Notes under the pieces: generated by a model
What the model was told of the DNA's origin: nothing
What the model saw: only the letters and a program-made list of their open reading frames with translations
The model's database searches: none
Translations under genes and position numbers: made by a program
Shown here: positions 7,095 to 13,480 of the stretch, piece after piece
How the letters are laid out: each line of letters starts with the position of its first letter
Position numbering within the stretch: position 1 is the first letter of the stretch
DNA from: Firmicutes bacterium UBA994
GTDB taxonomy: Bacteria; Bacillota; UBA994
DNA: 13,480 nt
Assembly: GCA_002292025.1 (NCBI GenBank)
Contig: DBBC01000023.1
Location: 154 to 13,633 of the forward strand
Direction: 5' to 3'

Positions 7095-8443
7095 TGCAAA
7101 ACAAATGGTTGATTAAGGTAAGTGCTTTGTTGCTGGCGGTGTTGATGCTGGCTGTTATCGGTGGCGAAATAAACGTAGCCGCCGGCAGATTAGTGACGGT
7201 GCGTGTAGATGGTGTGCCGGTGGTGTTTGACGCTGCCCCGCAATTAATCAGAGGGCGGGCTATGGTGCCGATCAGGGCGATTGCCGAGAGGTTAGGGGCT
7301 GTTGTCGGCTGGGATGAAGATAGGCGCACGGTATCCATAACCAAGGGTGAAACCGCAGTGTCGCTTACTATTGGAGCGCTTGCTGCGCGCCGCGATGGGC
7401 AGGCGGTTGCTCTGGACGTACCTGCCTTTATCTCTGCCGGGCGGACGCTGGTCCCATTGCGCTTCATCAGCGAAATACTGGGTTATGGCGTGACTTGGGA
7501 CGAGAGCCGCATGAGAGTTTCTATTATGAGCAAAATTGGGCAGCTTAATATGCTGGGACCAATAGCCCCGCTTACTTTCCCTTTTTTCCGTTTGCGTGAC
7601 GAGCAGGGGGTTAGCCCAATTGCTCGGGAATCCCAAGTGCATATCGCACGTACGGTAGATATGTTGCGCGCACAAGCAGTGACGGGGGACATGCACTTTG
7701 CCGCTATGCCGACGTATGTGGCCGCTAATCTCTACAATCGCGGGGTCAATCTTCGCTTAGTAAATGTAGCTATCTGGGGGAATCTCTATATAGTTGGCGT
7801 CGATGGCCTGCCTGTGCAGTCTATGGCGGATCTGAGAGGGAGGCGCATCATAGTTCCGTCGCGCGGGGACACCCCTGATCTAGTTTTCCGCTTTTTGGCT
7901 GCCGGCAAAGGGTTAGACATTGCGCGCGACCTGCAGATAGAGTATGTCCCTTCCCCCATGGAGGCGGCAGGGATGTTAGCGACAGGGCGGGCTGAACTGG
8001 CGGTATTATCTGAGCCTGCTGCTACCGCGGCCTTAATGCGAGCCGAACGAGAGGGCAGACGCCTAGCGAGGTTGATCGCTCTCCGCACAGTTTGGGGGGA
8101 GGTTACCGGGGGACCGGCACGCATCCCACAAGCAGGGATAGTAGCCTTGCCCGCGGTAGTCGACCGCCATGACCTGATACAAGCCTTTAGTGACGCCTAT
8201 AATCAAGCTGCACTTTGGGCCGCCGCTAATCCGTCGGACATGGGTGCCTTGGTCGCGCGTGGTATAGAGGGTGTCACTGCCCCGGCCGCAGCCAGTGCCT
8301 TGCAGTTCTCTGAGTTCAGAGTTGTGCCGGCGTACCAAGTCAGAGCGGAGTTAGAGCGCTACTTTACGACCCTGCAGCAGATGGCCCCGGATATTTTGGG
8401 CGGCAGACTACCTGATGCGCGTTTCTACTGGCAAGGGGATTAG
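7094..8443 (+). CDS. ABC transporter substrate-binding protein with N-terminal stalk (copper amine oxidase N-terminal-like) repeats
   Basis: The 449-residue protein begins with a signal peptide or membrane anchor (Lys4 and Lys8, hydrophobic 9-22, VAAG near 28-31). No lipobox cysteine is seen. Residues about 33-145 form a copper-amine-oxidase N-terminal-like region with two copies of one pattern: GRAMVPIRAIAERLGAVVGW (54-73) and GRTLVPLRFISEILGYGVTW (116-135). In Bacillota such repeats usually act as wall-associated or extracellular stalks; they are not an oxidase catalytic domain. Residues about 148-449 resemble the SsuA/TauA/NMT1 family of type-2 periplasmic-binding folds, with MHFAAMPTYVAAN, WGNLYIVG, LRGRRIIVPSRGDTPD and ELAVLSEPAAT. 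The ligand cannot be read from sequence; relatives carry sulfonates, nitrate, bicarbonate or thiamine precursors. Start ATG 7094 has GGAGAGG (7079-7085). The end overlaps the next start by 29 bp. Confidence 0.85.
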   Translation: MQNKWLIKVSALLLAVLMLAVIGGEINVAAGRLVTVRVDGVPVVFDAAPQLIRGRAMVPIRAIAERLGAVVGWDEDRRTVSITKGETAVSLTIGALAARRDGQAVALDVPAFISAGRTLVPLRFISEILGYGVTWDESRMRVSIMSKIGQLNMLGPIAPLTFPFFRLRDEQGVSPIARESQVHIARTVDMLRAQAVTGDMHFAAMPTYVAANLYNRGVNLRLVNVAIWGNLYIVGVDGLPVQSMADLRGRRIIVPSRGDTPDLVFRFLAAGKGLDIARDLQIEYVPSPMEAAGMLATGRAELAVLSEPAATAALMRAEREGRRLARLIALRTVWGEVTGGPARIPQAGIVALPAVVDRHDLIQAFSDAYNQAALWAAANPSDMGALVARGIEGVTAPAAASALQFSEFRVVPAYQVRAELERYFTTLQQMAPDILGGRLPDARFYWQGD

Positions 8444-9200
8444 CTTCTTTTCCCTGCTTGGAGCAGCGGCTGTCTTAGTGGCGTGGCAAATTATCGCGCA
8501 GCGAGTGCCGGGCGCATTGCCCGGTCTCGTGGCGATAGGCAATAGTCTTGTGCTCTTGAGCGAGAGCGGGGAACTCTGGCGGCAGTTGTCCTTGTCACTC
8601 CTGCGGGCATTGACTGGGCTTGCCGTGGGTGCGGTGCTAGGCGCCGCGCTGGGTGTGGTGGCTGGTTTTGTGCGGCCGATTTATTACCTGCTTAAGCCCT
8701 TTGTCGGGGTCTTGCTTAGTTCGCCTGCGGTCGTCGTCGTGATGCTGGCTATGGTATGGTTTGGCGTCGGTCCGTTTATGGCTATCTTTGTCACGGCACT
8801 CTTTACCGTACCGATTATGTATGTCAGTGTGGCGGAGGGAATGGGGTTGGTCGAGGCCGATCTCCTAGAAATGGCGTCAGTGTATCGCCTGCCGCGATGG
8901 AACCTATGGTGGGACATCTACTTGCCCGCACTGTCCACCGCCGTTCTTACGGGCTTGGCTTTCGCCGCAGGTACGGCCTTCCGTAAGACTGTCATGGCGG
9001 AGCTTTTAGGCAGCAATGATGGTATCGGCTTCGCCATGGCTATGACTCGCTTTAACCTCGACACTGCTCGACTTTTTGCTTGGGTGGCAGTCTGCCTTGT
9101 GGTGGCGGGAGCCATCCAGTATATCTTGATTACGCCCATTGCGTGGTATTTAAGGTCGTGGCGTACCGTAGACAGAAATGCAGGTGGGGCATATGAATAA
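8415..9200 (+). CDS. ABC transporter permease, SsuC/TauC/NitT type
   Basis: This 261-residue inner-membrane protein has about six hydrophobic segments (near 12-28, 62-84, 95-115, 118-138, 176-196, 219-241). A cytoplasmic coupling loop of the EAA type lies at 152-171, EMASVYRLPRWNLWWDIYLP. The usual Gly of that loop is replaced in a VYRLP sequence, and the second permease of the operon has the same feature (VYRVP). The protein should form the membrane channel with the next permease and be driven by the ATPase. ATG 8415 lies inside the end of the substrate-binding-protein gene, pointing to translational coupling. No strong ribosome binding site is seen, so the start is a little uncertain. Confidence 0.88.
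   Translation: MRVSTGKGISFFSLLGAAAVLVAWQIIAQRVPGALPGLVAIGNSLVLLSESGELWRQLSLSLLRALTGLAVGAVLGAALGVVAGFVRPIYYLLKPFVGVLLSSPAVVVVMLAMVWFGVGPFMAIFVTALFTVPIMYVSVAEGMGLVEADLLEMASVYRLPRWNLWWDIYLPALSTAVLTGLAFAAGTAFRKTVMAELLGSNDGIGFAMAMTRFNLDTARLFAWVAVCLVVAGAIQYILITPIAWYLRSWRTVDRNAGGAYE
9182..9189 (+). promoter_or_regulatory. Ribosome binding site deciding the start of the second permease
   Basis: AGGTGGGG lies 3 nt before ATG 9193, close but usable, and the ATG overlaps the end of the first permease gene by 8 bp. The in-frame ATG at 9178 is upstream of this site and lacks one of its own. Confidence 0.45.
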
Positions 9201-9969
9201 TCTGCGGCATTCCTTAAGGGTAATACCGCTGCTGTGGCGATGTGCAGGGTTCATAGCGTTCGTGGTGGTGTGGCAGATGATGTCTGGCATCTATGGTCCA
9301 CTGCTGGTGGCGTCACCTGTCGAGACGGCAGAGGCTACCGTACGCCTGTTTGCCTCGCCTTATACGGCAGCGCACCTTATACAGACCCTAGGAAGAATCG
9401 TCCTCTCCCTAGGGCTGCAACTCGTTCTGGGTATAGTCATCGGCGTGCTGGCTGGGTTCTACCCTTGGCTTGAAGACCTGCTTAAGCCCATTACAGGCAT
9501 GTTAATGTCGATCCCCCCGGTAGCTGTAGCTTTGATAGTAATATTTATCTTGGGCGGCGGCACGTACCAGACCGTCGCGACCGCGACAGCATTGGGGTTC
9601 CCCTTGCTTTATGGCGGCGCAGTTACAGCCGTCAGAAGCATGGATTCAAGTCTGCTTGAAATGTTAAAGGTCTATCGCGTGCCTAAGGCCACGCAGCTGA
9701 TAGCAGGGTATATACCGGCAATACTTTATGCTTTATTGCCTAGCATTCTGTTAGCGACAGGACTCACGGTAAGGCTCATGGTGATGGCAGAGATTATTGT
9801 GGGTGTAGACAGCGGGGTAGGGCAGGCTCTGGGGTTGGCTAGAGCACACATGGCCACAGCGGAAATTTTCGCGTGGATGCTGGTGATGGTCGTCACAGTG
9901 CTTTCTGTGGAGGGATTTTTGCTACACGCAGTCAAGCAGCGGGCATTAGCGTGGCAGGGCAGGGGGTAG
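9193..9969 (+). CDS. Second ABC transporter permease, SsuC/TauC/NitT type
   Basis: From ATG 9193 this is 258 residues; ATG 9178 would add five. It has about six hydrophobic segments (near 14-30, 64-88, 99-120, 126-146, 178-198, 224-244). A coupling loop lies at 155-175, with LLEMLKVYRVPKATQLIAGYIP in place of the canonical EAA...G...LP. Having two distinct permeases predicts a heterodimeric channel, less common in this family than a single permease gene working as a homodimer. The two share YR(L/V)P in the coupling loop and the LLEM lead-in, so they probably arose by duplication or co-evolved to fit one ATPase. The gene overlaps the first permease by 8 bp, and the ATPase gene starts 4 bp after its stop. 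Confidence 0.87.
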   Translation: MNNLRHSLRVIPLLWRCAGFIAFVVVWQMMSGIYGPLLVASPVETAEATVRLFASPYTAAHLIQTLGRIVLSLGLQLVLGIVIGVLAGFYPWLEDLLKPITGMLMSIPPVAVALIVIFILGGGTYQTVATATALGFPLLYGGAVTAVRSMDSSLLEMLKVYRVPKATQLIAGYIPAILYALLPSILLATGLTVRLMVMAEIIVGVDSGVGQALGLARAHMATAEIFAWMLVMVVTVLSVEGFLLHAVKQRALAWQGRG

Positions 9970-9973
9970 GGGA

Positions 9974-10687
9974 ATGATCGAGTTTGTAGGCGTCGCCAAA
10001 TCATTTGGTAAGCGCGCCATATTGGATGCGGTTTCGTTTCGGCTAGAGCAAGGGCGTATCTTAGCGATATTAGGGCACTCAGGTGTCGGCAAGACGACGC
10101 TTCTCCGGATTGCTGCCGGGACTGTGAAGCCTGACGCGGGTCATGTTCGTTCGCATGGTCAGCGTATCGGGTTTATTTTTCAAGAGCCGAGATTGCTGCC
10201 GTGGCGAACCGCCCTCGACAACATTACGCTAGTGCTGCAGGATCGAGGGTTTACACGTGATGAGCAGGTCAGTAAGGCGGGGGCGATGCTTGAGCGGCTA
10301 GGGTTACAGGGGTTTGAGCGCTACTACCCAGCTCAGCTCAGCGGTGGGATGCGGCAAAGGGTGGCCATAGCGCGAGCTTTTGTGATTGACCCAGACATAG
10401 CGTTGCTAGACGAACCCTTTACCGGACTGGACGTAGTGCTAAAACTTTCATTGCAGAAGATGCTGCTCGACCTAGTGGCGTGGCACCCCTGCGCTATGAT
10501 TTATGTTACGCATGAGCCGCAGGATGCGGTGCTGTTAGCTGACCGAGCTATAGTGTTAGACGGGAAACCTGGCAGGATTGTAGCAAGTATGGATTTTGAC
10601 TGCCCGCGGGCAGCAAGGGATCAGGCCTATATCCAAGAGCAGGCCGCACATCTGACGGCAATACTTACGGTTAATAACCGCCACTAG
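9974..10687 (+). CDS. ABC transporter ATPase, SsuB/TauB/NitT type
   Basis: This 237-residue cytoplasmic ATPase powers the importer encoded by the three genes before it. All nucleotide-binding motifs are intact: Walker A GHSGVGKT (34-41), Q-loop Gln70 in FQEPRLLPWRT, signature LSGGMRQR (122-129), Walker B IALLDE (142-147) and H-loop His180 in YVTHEP. The FQEPRLLPW stretch is typical of ATPases that work with taurine, sulfonate, nitrate or thiamine-precursor permeases. Start ATG 9974 has AGGGGG (9961-9966) 7 nt upstream, lying inside the end of the permease gene. It is the last gene of the operon; the next genes run in the opposite direction. Confidence 0.93.
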   Translation: MIEFVGVAKSFGKRAILDAVSFRLEQGRILAILGHSGVGKTTLLRIAAGTVKPDAGHVRSHGQRIGFIFQEPRLLPWRTALDNITLVLQDRGFTRDEQVSKAGAMLERLGLQGFERYYPAQLSGGMRQRVAIARAFVIDPDIALLDEPFTGLDVVLKLSLQKMLLDLVAWHPCAMIYVTHEPQDAVLLADRAIVLDGKPGRIVASMDFDCPRAARDQAYIQEQAAHLTAILTVNNRH

Positions 10688-10718
10688 TCTACAACCGTTC
10701 AGGGGCGATGGCAGTGTT

Positions 10719-10781
10719 GGACGGCGCAAAGGGCGGCCTGTTCGGGTTGCAAGCCTCAGCCTGAAGCAAAAGGCTCCGTCC
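10719..10781. other. Possible stem-loop between convergent genes
   Basis: GGACGG (10719-10724) pairs with CCGTCC (10776-10781), and inside it AGCCT (10752-10756) can pair with AGGCT (10771-10775). This lies between the ABC ATPase and the convergent nitroreductase. No run of T follows on either strand, so it is not a standard terminator. It could still help end transcription in both directions. Confidence 0.2.
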
Positions 10782-11336
10782 CTAATGCTTCATTACTGTT
10801 TCACTGAGGGGTCGCCTTGTTCCCGGTTTCTCGCGCTCACGTAAAGCGGGCGAGAGCACATTGGCGTCGCCTAGTTTGCCAATAGCTACAATGGCGATAG
10901 GGGCTAAGTCGGGCGAGAGGCTAAACATCTCCGCCGTACGTTTGCGGCTAAATCCCCCCATGGCGTGGGCAATCAGCCCCCGCCGTTCGGCTTCGAGCGA
11001 CAAATATCCCCATGCTGTGCCGACGTCAAACATGTGCCAGTAGTTATCTTTACCCCCTTCCGTGAAGGTGCGTTTGGCTATGAGCAGCAACAAGACGGGG
11101 GCGCGTTTAGCCCAAGCGAGGTTTTGTTCGGTGAGCAGGTCCTGCATTGCCTGTAGTTCATGCTGTGTCTGCGCGACGATAAATCGCCAAGGTTGCTCAT
11201 TGAAGCAGGAGGGCGCATACCTTGCGGCCTCTAGTAGAGCCAGCACGTCCGCCTCTGCCAGCGGCTCCTCACTGAAGGCGCGCGGCGACCAGCGCTGCAT
11301 TATCTCGGGCATTATGGGGTAATTAAACTTGCGCAT
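10782..11336 (-). CDS. Nitroreductase family protein
   Basis: This 184-residue protein belongs to the FMN-dependent nitroreductase superfamily, which reduces nitro compounds, quinones or flavins with NAD(P)H as a homodimer. The phosphate-binding start RWSPRAFSEEPL (15-26) is present, with Arg15, Ser17 and Arg19 as likely FMN contacts. It is followed by APSCFNEQPWRFIV (41-54) and the late glycine motif AHAMGGFS (123-130). There is no signal peptide. ATG 11336 has AAGGAGG 8 nt upstream, a strong site. It follows selO by 19 bp on the same strand and is probably co-transcribed. The natural substrate cannot be told from sequence. Confidence 0.9.
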   Translation of the reverse strand: MRKFNYPIMPEIMQRWSPRAFSEEPLAEADVLALLEAARYAPSCFNEQPWRFIVAQTQHELQAMQDLLTEQNLAWAKRAPVLLLLIAKRTFTEGGKDNYWHMFDVGTAWGYLSLEAERRGLIAHAMGGFSRKRTAEMFSLSPDLAPIAIVAIGKLGDANVLSPALREREKPGTRRPLSETVMKH

Positions 11337-11355
11337 TGCATTTGCCTCCTTTTAA

Positions 11356-12693
11356 TTATGTGCCGCAGAAGGTGCGATAAGGTTTCCCGGATGGTTCAGC
11401 GTAAGCACTATGTGCGGGAGTGGGACTGTAGGGGTTACGGAGTGCGTCCAAAAGGCGATGCAGTACGCTGAGATCTCCTTGGCAGGCAGCATCTAAGGCC
11501 TCCTCCACGCGATGGTTGCGGGGAATTAGCGAAGGGTTGGCTGTGCGCATCAGTTTTTTTGCCGTTGCCTTACCCCCGCCTTGTCGCTGTTGGCGGTGCT
11601 CCCAGCGCTCTCGCCACTCCGAAAACCCTGTGACCTCAGCCAGTGCGCTACCGTCAAGCTCATCTGCGGTAAGAGCAAGGAAAGAGTTGGTGAAATCAGC
11701 CGATGAACGGTGCAACGTGGTGAGTAGCTGTGTAATTAGCGTTGTATCCTCGGGTTCAGCATTGGCGAGCCCTAATTTAGCGCGCATGGCCGTGAGCCAC
11801 TGCTGGCGAAACACATCCGCGCCGCGCGACAACTCTGCCTGTGCTAACTCTGCCGCTTGCCCTCTGTTATGGTTAAGCAAAGGCAGTAAGGTTTCGGCAA
11901 AGCGTGCCAAGTTCCATAGGGCAATGCTCGGCTGGTTGCCATAGGCATAGCGCCCGTATTGGTCGATGGAAGAGAACACAGTCTTTGGGTCATAAGTATC
12001 TATAAACGCGCACGGTCCATAGTCGATTGTTTCGCCACTAATAGTGGTGTTGTCGGTGTTCATGACGCCGTGTACAAAGCCTACGGCCTGCCACTGCGCG
12101 ATGAGTGCCGCTTGGCGTTCGATAACAGTCCGCAAGAAGAGCAGGGCGCGGTCTTCGCTGTTAACGACATGCGAATAGTGCCTGCGCAAAGCATAGTCGG
12201 TTAGTGCCACTAGGTCAGACATGTGACCATACTGCGCCGCAAACTGAAAGGTGCCTACCCGCAAGTGGCTCGCCGCCACACGCACCAAGACAGCTCCTGT
12301 AAGAGAAGTTTCGCGCCGTACTTGTTCTCCGGTATTCAATACCGCTAGGCTGCGCGTAGTCGGTATGCCAAGAGCGTGCATGGCTTCGCTGATGATATAC
12401 TCACGCAGCATGGGTGCGAGCGCCGCCCGGCCGTCGCCTAGCAGCGTGAAGTGGCCGTATTGGTGCCCGGCATAGGCTTGTGCGATTGGCATAGCACCCA
12501 TGGGAAGCCTGTTGCCCGAAAGCTGCGCCGCGCCGTCCTGACTGCGCAGCTCGTTCACGTCTAGCCCCAGCGCTTGGGCTAAGGGCTCATTGAGGATCAC
12601 GTGCTCCGGTCTGCGCACCGGGGTTGGATGTTGATGCGAAAAAAACAATGGCGGCAGCTGCGCATAGCTATGTTCTAACTTCCAGCCTATCAT
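11356..12693 (-). CDS. selO: SelO/YdiU protein adenylyltransferase, with internal in-frame deletion
   Basis: The 445-residue protein matches SelO (UPF0061/YdiU), a pseudokinase-fold enzyme that transfers AMP to protein hydroxyls. Clear blocks are AQAYAGHQYGHF (71-82), LREYIISEAMHALGIPTTR (96-114), HGVMNTDNT (208-216), IDYGPCAF (223-230) and YDPKTVFSSIDQYGRYAYGNQP (234-255). Asp214, Asn215 and Asp224 fit the catalytic and Mg-binding residues (TDN and DYGP). The tail ends FCGT, with Cys443 at the position of the selenocysteine of vertebrate SelO. Residues 86-95 read GDGRAALAPM. In the family a first GDGR is followed by about 34 residues holding LKGxGxTPYSR, then a second GDGRA. Here only one GDGRA remains (12424-12438) and the segment with its conserved nucleotide-contacting lysine is absent. 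The reading frame is otherwise intact. The protein may be inactive or altered, unless the gap is a sequence error. Confidence 0.9.
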   Translation of the reverse strand: MIGWKLEHSYAQLPPLFFSHQHPTPVRRPEHVILNEPLAQALGLDVNELRSQDGAAQLSGNRLPMGAMPIAQAYAGHQYGHFTLLGDGRAALAPMLREYIISEAMHALGIPTTRSLAVLNTGEQVRRETSLTGAVLVRVAASHLRVGTFQFAAQYGHMSDLVALTDYALRRHYSHVVNSEDRALLFLRTVIERQAALIAQWQAVGFVHGVMNTDNTTISGETIDYGPCAFIDTYDPKTVFSSIDQYGRYAYGNQPSIALWNLARFAETLLPLLNHNRGQAAELAQAELSRGADVFRQQWLTAMRAKLGLANAEPEDTTLITQLLTTLHRSSADFTNSFLALTADELDGSALAEVTGFSEWRERWEHRQQRQGGGKATAKKLMRTANPSLIPRNHRVEEALDAACQGDLSVLHRLLDALRNPYSPTPAHSAYAEPSGKPYRTFCGT

Positions 12694-12705
12694 CTTAAGC
12701 TATTA

Positions 12706-12721
12706 CCCCCCCCCTCCCCCC
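12706..12721 (-). repeat. C9-T-C6 homopolymer tract upstream of selO
   Basis: Nine C, one T and six C in a row (G6-A-G9 on the minus strand) lie 13 nt before the selO start. The purine-rich minus strand could serve as an oversized ribosome binding site. Tracts of this length can slip and alter expression, and they are also prone to sequencing error. Confidence 0.6.
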
Positions 12722-12746
12722 GCACACATGTACTTGTGGTCATGAT

Positions 12747-12766
12747 GCAGTTACAGGAGAAACTGC
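12747..12766. promoter_or_regulatory. Perfect 6-bp inverted repeat, operator candidate
   Basis: GCAGTT (12747-12752) and AACTGC (12761-12766) form a perfect dyad with an 8-bp spacer. It abuts the TATACT box of the acetyltransferase promoter candidate and lies between the divergent selO and GNAT genes, the usual place for a regulator-binding site. No regulator gene is in the window. Confidence 0.3.
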
Positions 12767-12772
12767 TATACT
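12764..12772 (+). promoter_or_regulatory. Extended -10 promoter candidate for the GNAT gene
   Basis: TGCTATACT combines the TG extension with a -10 box (TATACT, 5 of 6 to TATAAT). No good -35 is found at 17-18 bp, as is common for extended -10 promoters. The leader would be about 30 nt. Confidence 0.4.
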
Positions 12773-12807
12773 TAGTGTATCACAAGCATACCGTAGGAGT
12801 GAGACTA

Positions 12808-13480
12808 ATGTTTGAGATCAGGCCTGCCAAGGCTATAGACAAAGAAGCGGTGCTGGCGTTTTGCCGTGAGACCTTTACATGGGGCGACTATATCCCCCAC
12901 GTCTATGACGAGTGGCTAGCTGACCCTAATGGTGAACTATCCGTAGCCACGGTGGATGGCGTTCCTGTAGCGCTGTCGCGCGTGCGCTACCTAAGCCCCA
13001 CAGAAGCTTGGTTTGAGGGGCTGCGGGTAAACCCTGCCCTGAGGAGGCAGGGCTTGGGCAAAGCTATTGCTGAGTATAATCAGGCTCTTGCTATAGCCCG
13101 GGGCATCAAGGTCGGCCGTGCCTTTATTGCGGCGTCTAATGTCGCCTCGCAAACGCTAAGCTCACATATGGGCTTTGTACAGATCGCCGAGTACCGTGGC
13201 TTTGACTTAAAGCACCCCGTCTTTCGGCCGACTGATCCGTACACCGTCAGGCCGGCAATCGCGGAGGATATGCCCCACATAGTCGCCTTTATGCGGGATT
13301 ACCCAAACGATCTCCTCAGCTGGCATTGGCACGCGCAGCAGGTGTCCGAACACGCTCTGCAGTGCGCCTTGCAGGACAACGCGCTCTGGGTAGCTTTGCT
13401 CGGGGGCGAGGTGTGCTGTGTCTGCACGGTGACCTTTTGGGAAGACAAGGAGATGGACATAGTCGGGTGCTTTGCCGATG
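12808..13480 (+). CDS. GNAT family N-acetyltransferase, 3' end outside window
   Basis: Reading from ATG 12808 gives 224 codons with no stop before the window ends. TAGGAGT (12794-12800) lies 7 nt upstream. The first domain (about 1-140) has the GNAT plan: an N-terminal strand MFEIRPA, a LSVATVDGVPVALSRV strand pair (44-59), a GLRVNPALRRQGLGKAIAEY stretch (71-90) carrying the acetyl-CoA P-loop R79-x-x-G82-x-G84, and an ASNVASQTLSSHMGF stretch (109-123), the usual later GNAT pattern. A second stretch starts near residue 146 with TVRPAIAEDMPHIVAFM, which looks like the start of another GNAT-type domain, so this may be a tandem-domain enzyme. The acceptor substrate is unknown. Confidence 0.82.
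   Translation, partial: MFEIRPAKAIDKEAVLAFCRETFTWGDYIPHVYDEWLADPNGELSVATVDGVPVALSRVRYLSPTEAWFEGLRVNPALRRQGLGKAIAEYNQALAIARGIKVGRAFIAASNVASQTLSSHMGFVQIAEYRGFDLKHPVFRPTDPYTVRPAIAEDMPHIVAFMRDYPNDLLSWHWHAQQVSEHALQCALQDNALWVALLGGEVCCVCTVTFWEDKEMDIVGCFAD

Noticed and set aside
7126..7540. Copper amine oxidase enzyme
   Set aside because: Only the N-terminal stalk-type repeats are present; no catalytic topaquinone domain exists, and the rest is a transporter binding domain.
10719..10781. Rho-independent terminator between the convergent genes
   Set aside because: Paired ends are far apart and no T-run follows on either strand, so it is listed only as a possible stem-loop.
11516..11944. 142-residue plus-strand ORF opposite selO
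   Set aside because: It is antisense to clear SelO motifs and has the Ser/Arg/Ala-rich look of a shadow ORF.

Overview
This 13.5 kb window looks like chromosomal DNA of an anaerobic, low-to-mid GC Bacillota (Clostridia or Peptococcaceae-like). The reasons are a DUF3793 protein, a giant 2-hydroxyacyl-CoA-dehydratase-activase-like protein, an H-cluster-domain protein, copper-amine-oxidase-type stalk repeats, frequent GTG/TTG starts behind strong GGAGG-type ribosome binding sites, and tight gene packing. No rRNA, tRNA, CRISPR array, transposase or phage gene was seen.

Region 1 (1-5111, + strand) resembles an iron/heme-related cluster that is partly decayed. It holds the C-terminus of a ChuX/HutX heme carrier, a 240-bp stretch with two out-of-frame shards of a flavodoxin gene, an intact DUF3793 gene, and a 1331-residue ATPase with two BadF/HgdC-type ASKHA domains and a long C-terminal activase-associated region.

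Region 2 (5112-10687, + strand) starts with a non-coding stretch of about 300 bp. This carries a good promoter candidate whose -10 box lies inside a Fur-box-like sequence (13 of 15 match). Six closely spaced genes follow: a two-[4Fe-4S] protein with an atypical [FeFe]-hydrogenase H-cluster domain, an FmdE-like protein, and a complete NitT/TauT/SsuABC-type importer (substrate-binding protein fused to stalk repeats, two permeases, ATPase). From the SBP gene to the ATPase, genes overlap or lie within 4 bp. My reading, which is inference, is an iron-responsive uptake-and-redox module with an unknown small-molecule substrate. It is the best candidate here for an undescribed system.

Region 3 (10688-12693, - strand) is a two-gene operon, selO then a nitroreductase. 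The SelO protein lacks the segment that normally separates two GDGR motifs and carries the conserved KGxG lysine, as if deleted between direct repeats. Region 4 (12694-13480) is a divergent promoter region with a C9-T-C6 tract and a perfect 6-bp dyad next to an extended -10 box, then a GNAT-like acetyltransferase gene that runs off the window end.

By eye, base composition rises in GC from about 7.1 kb onward, so the left cluster and the right part may have different histories.
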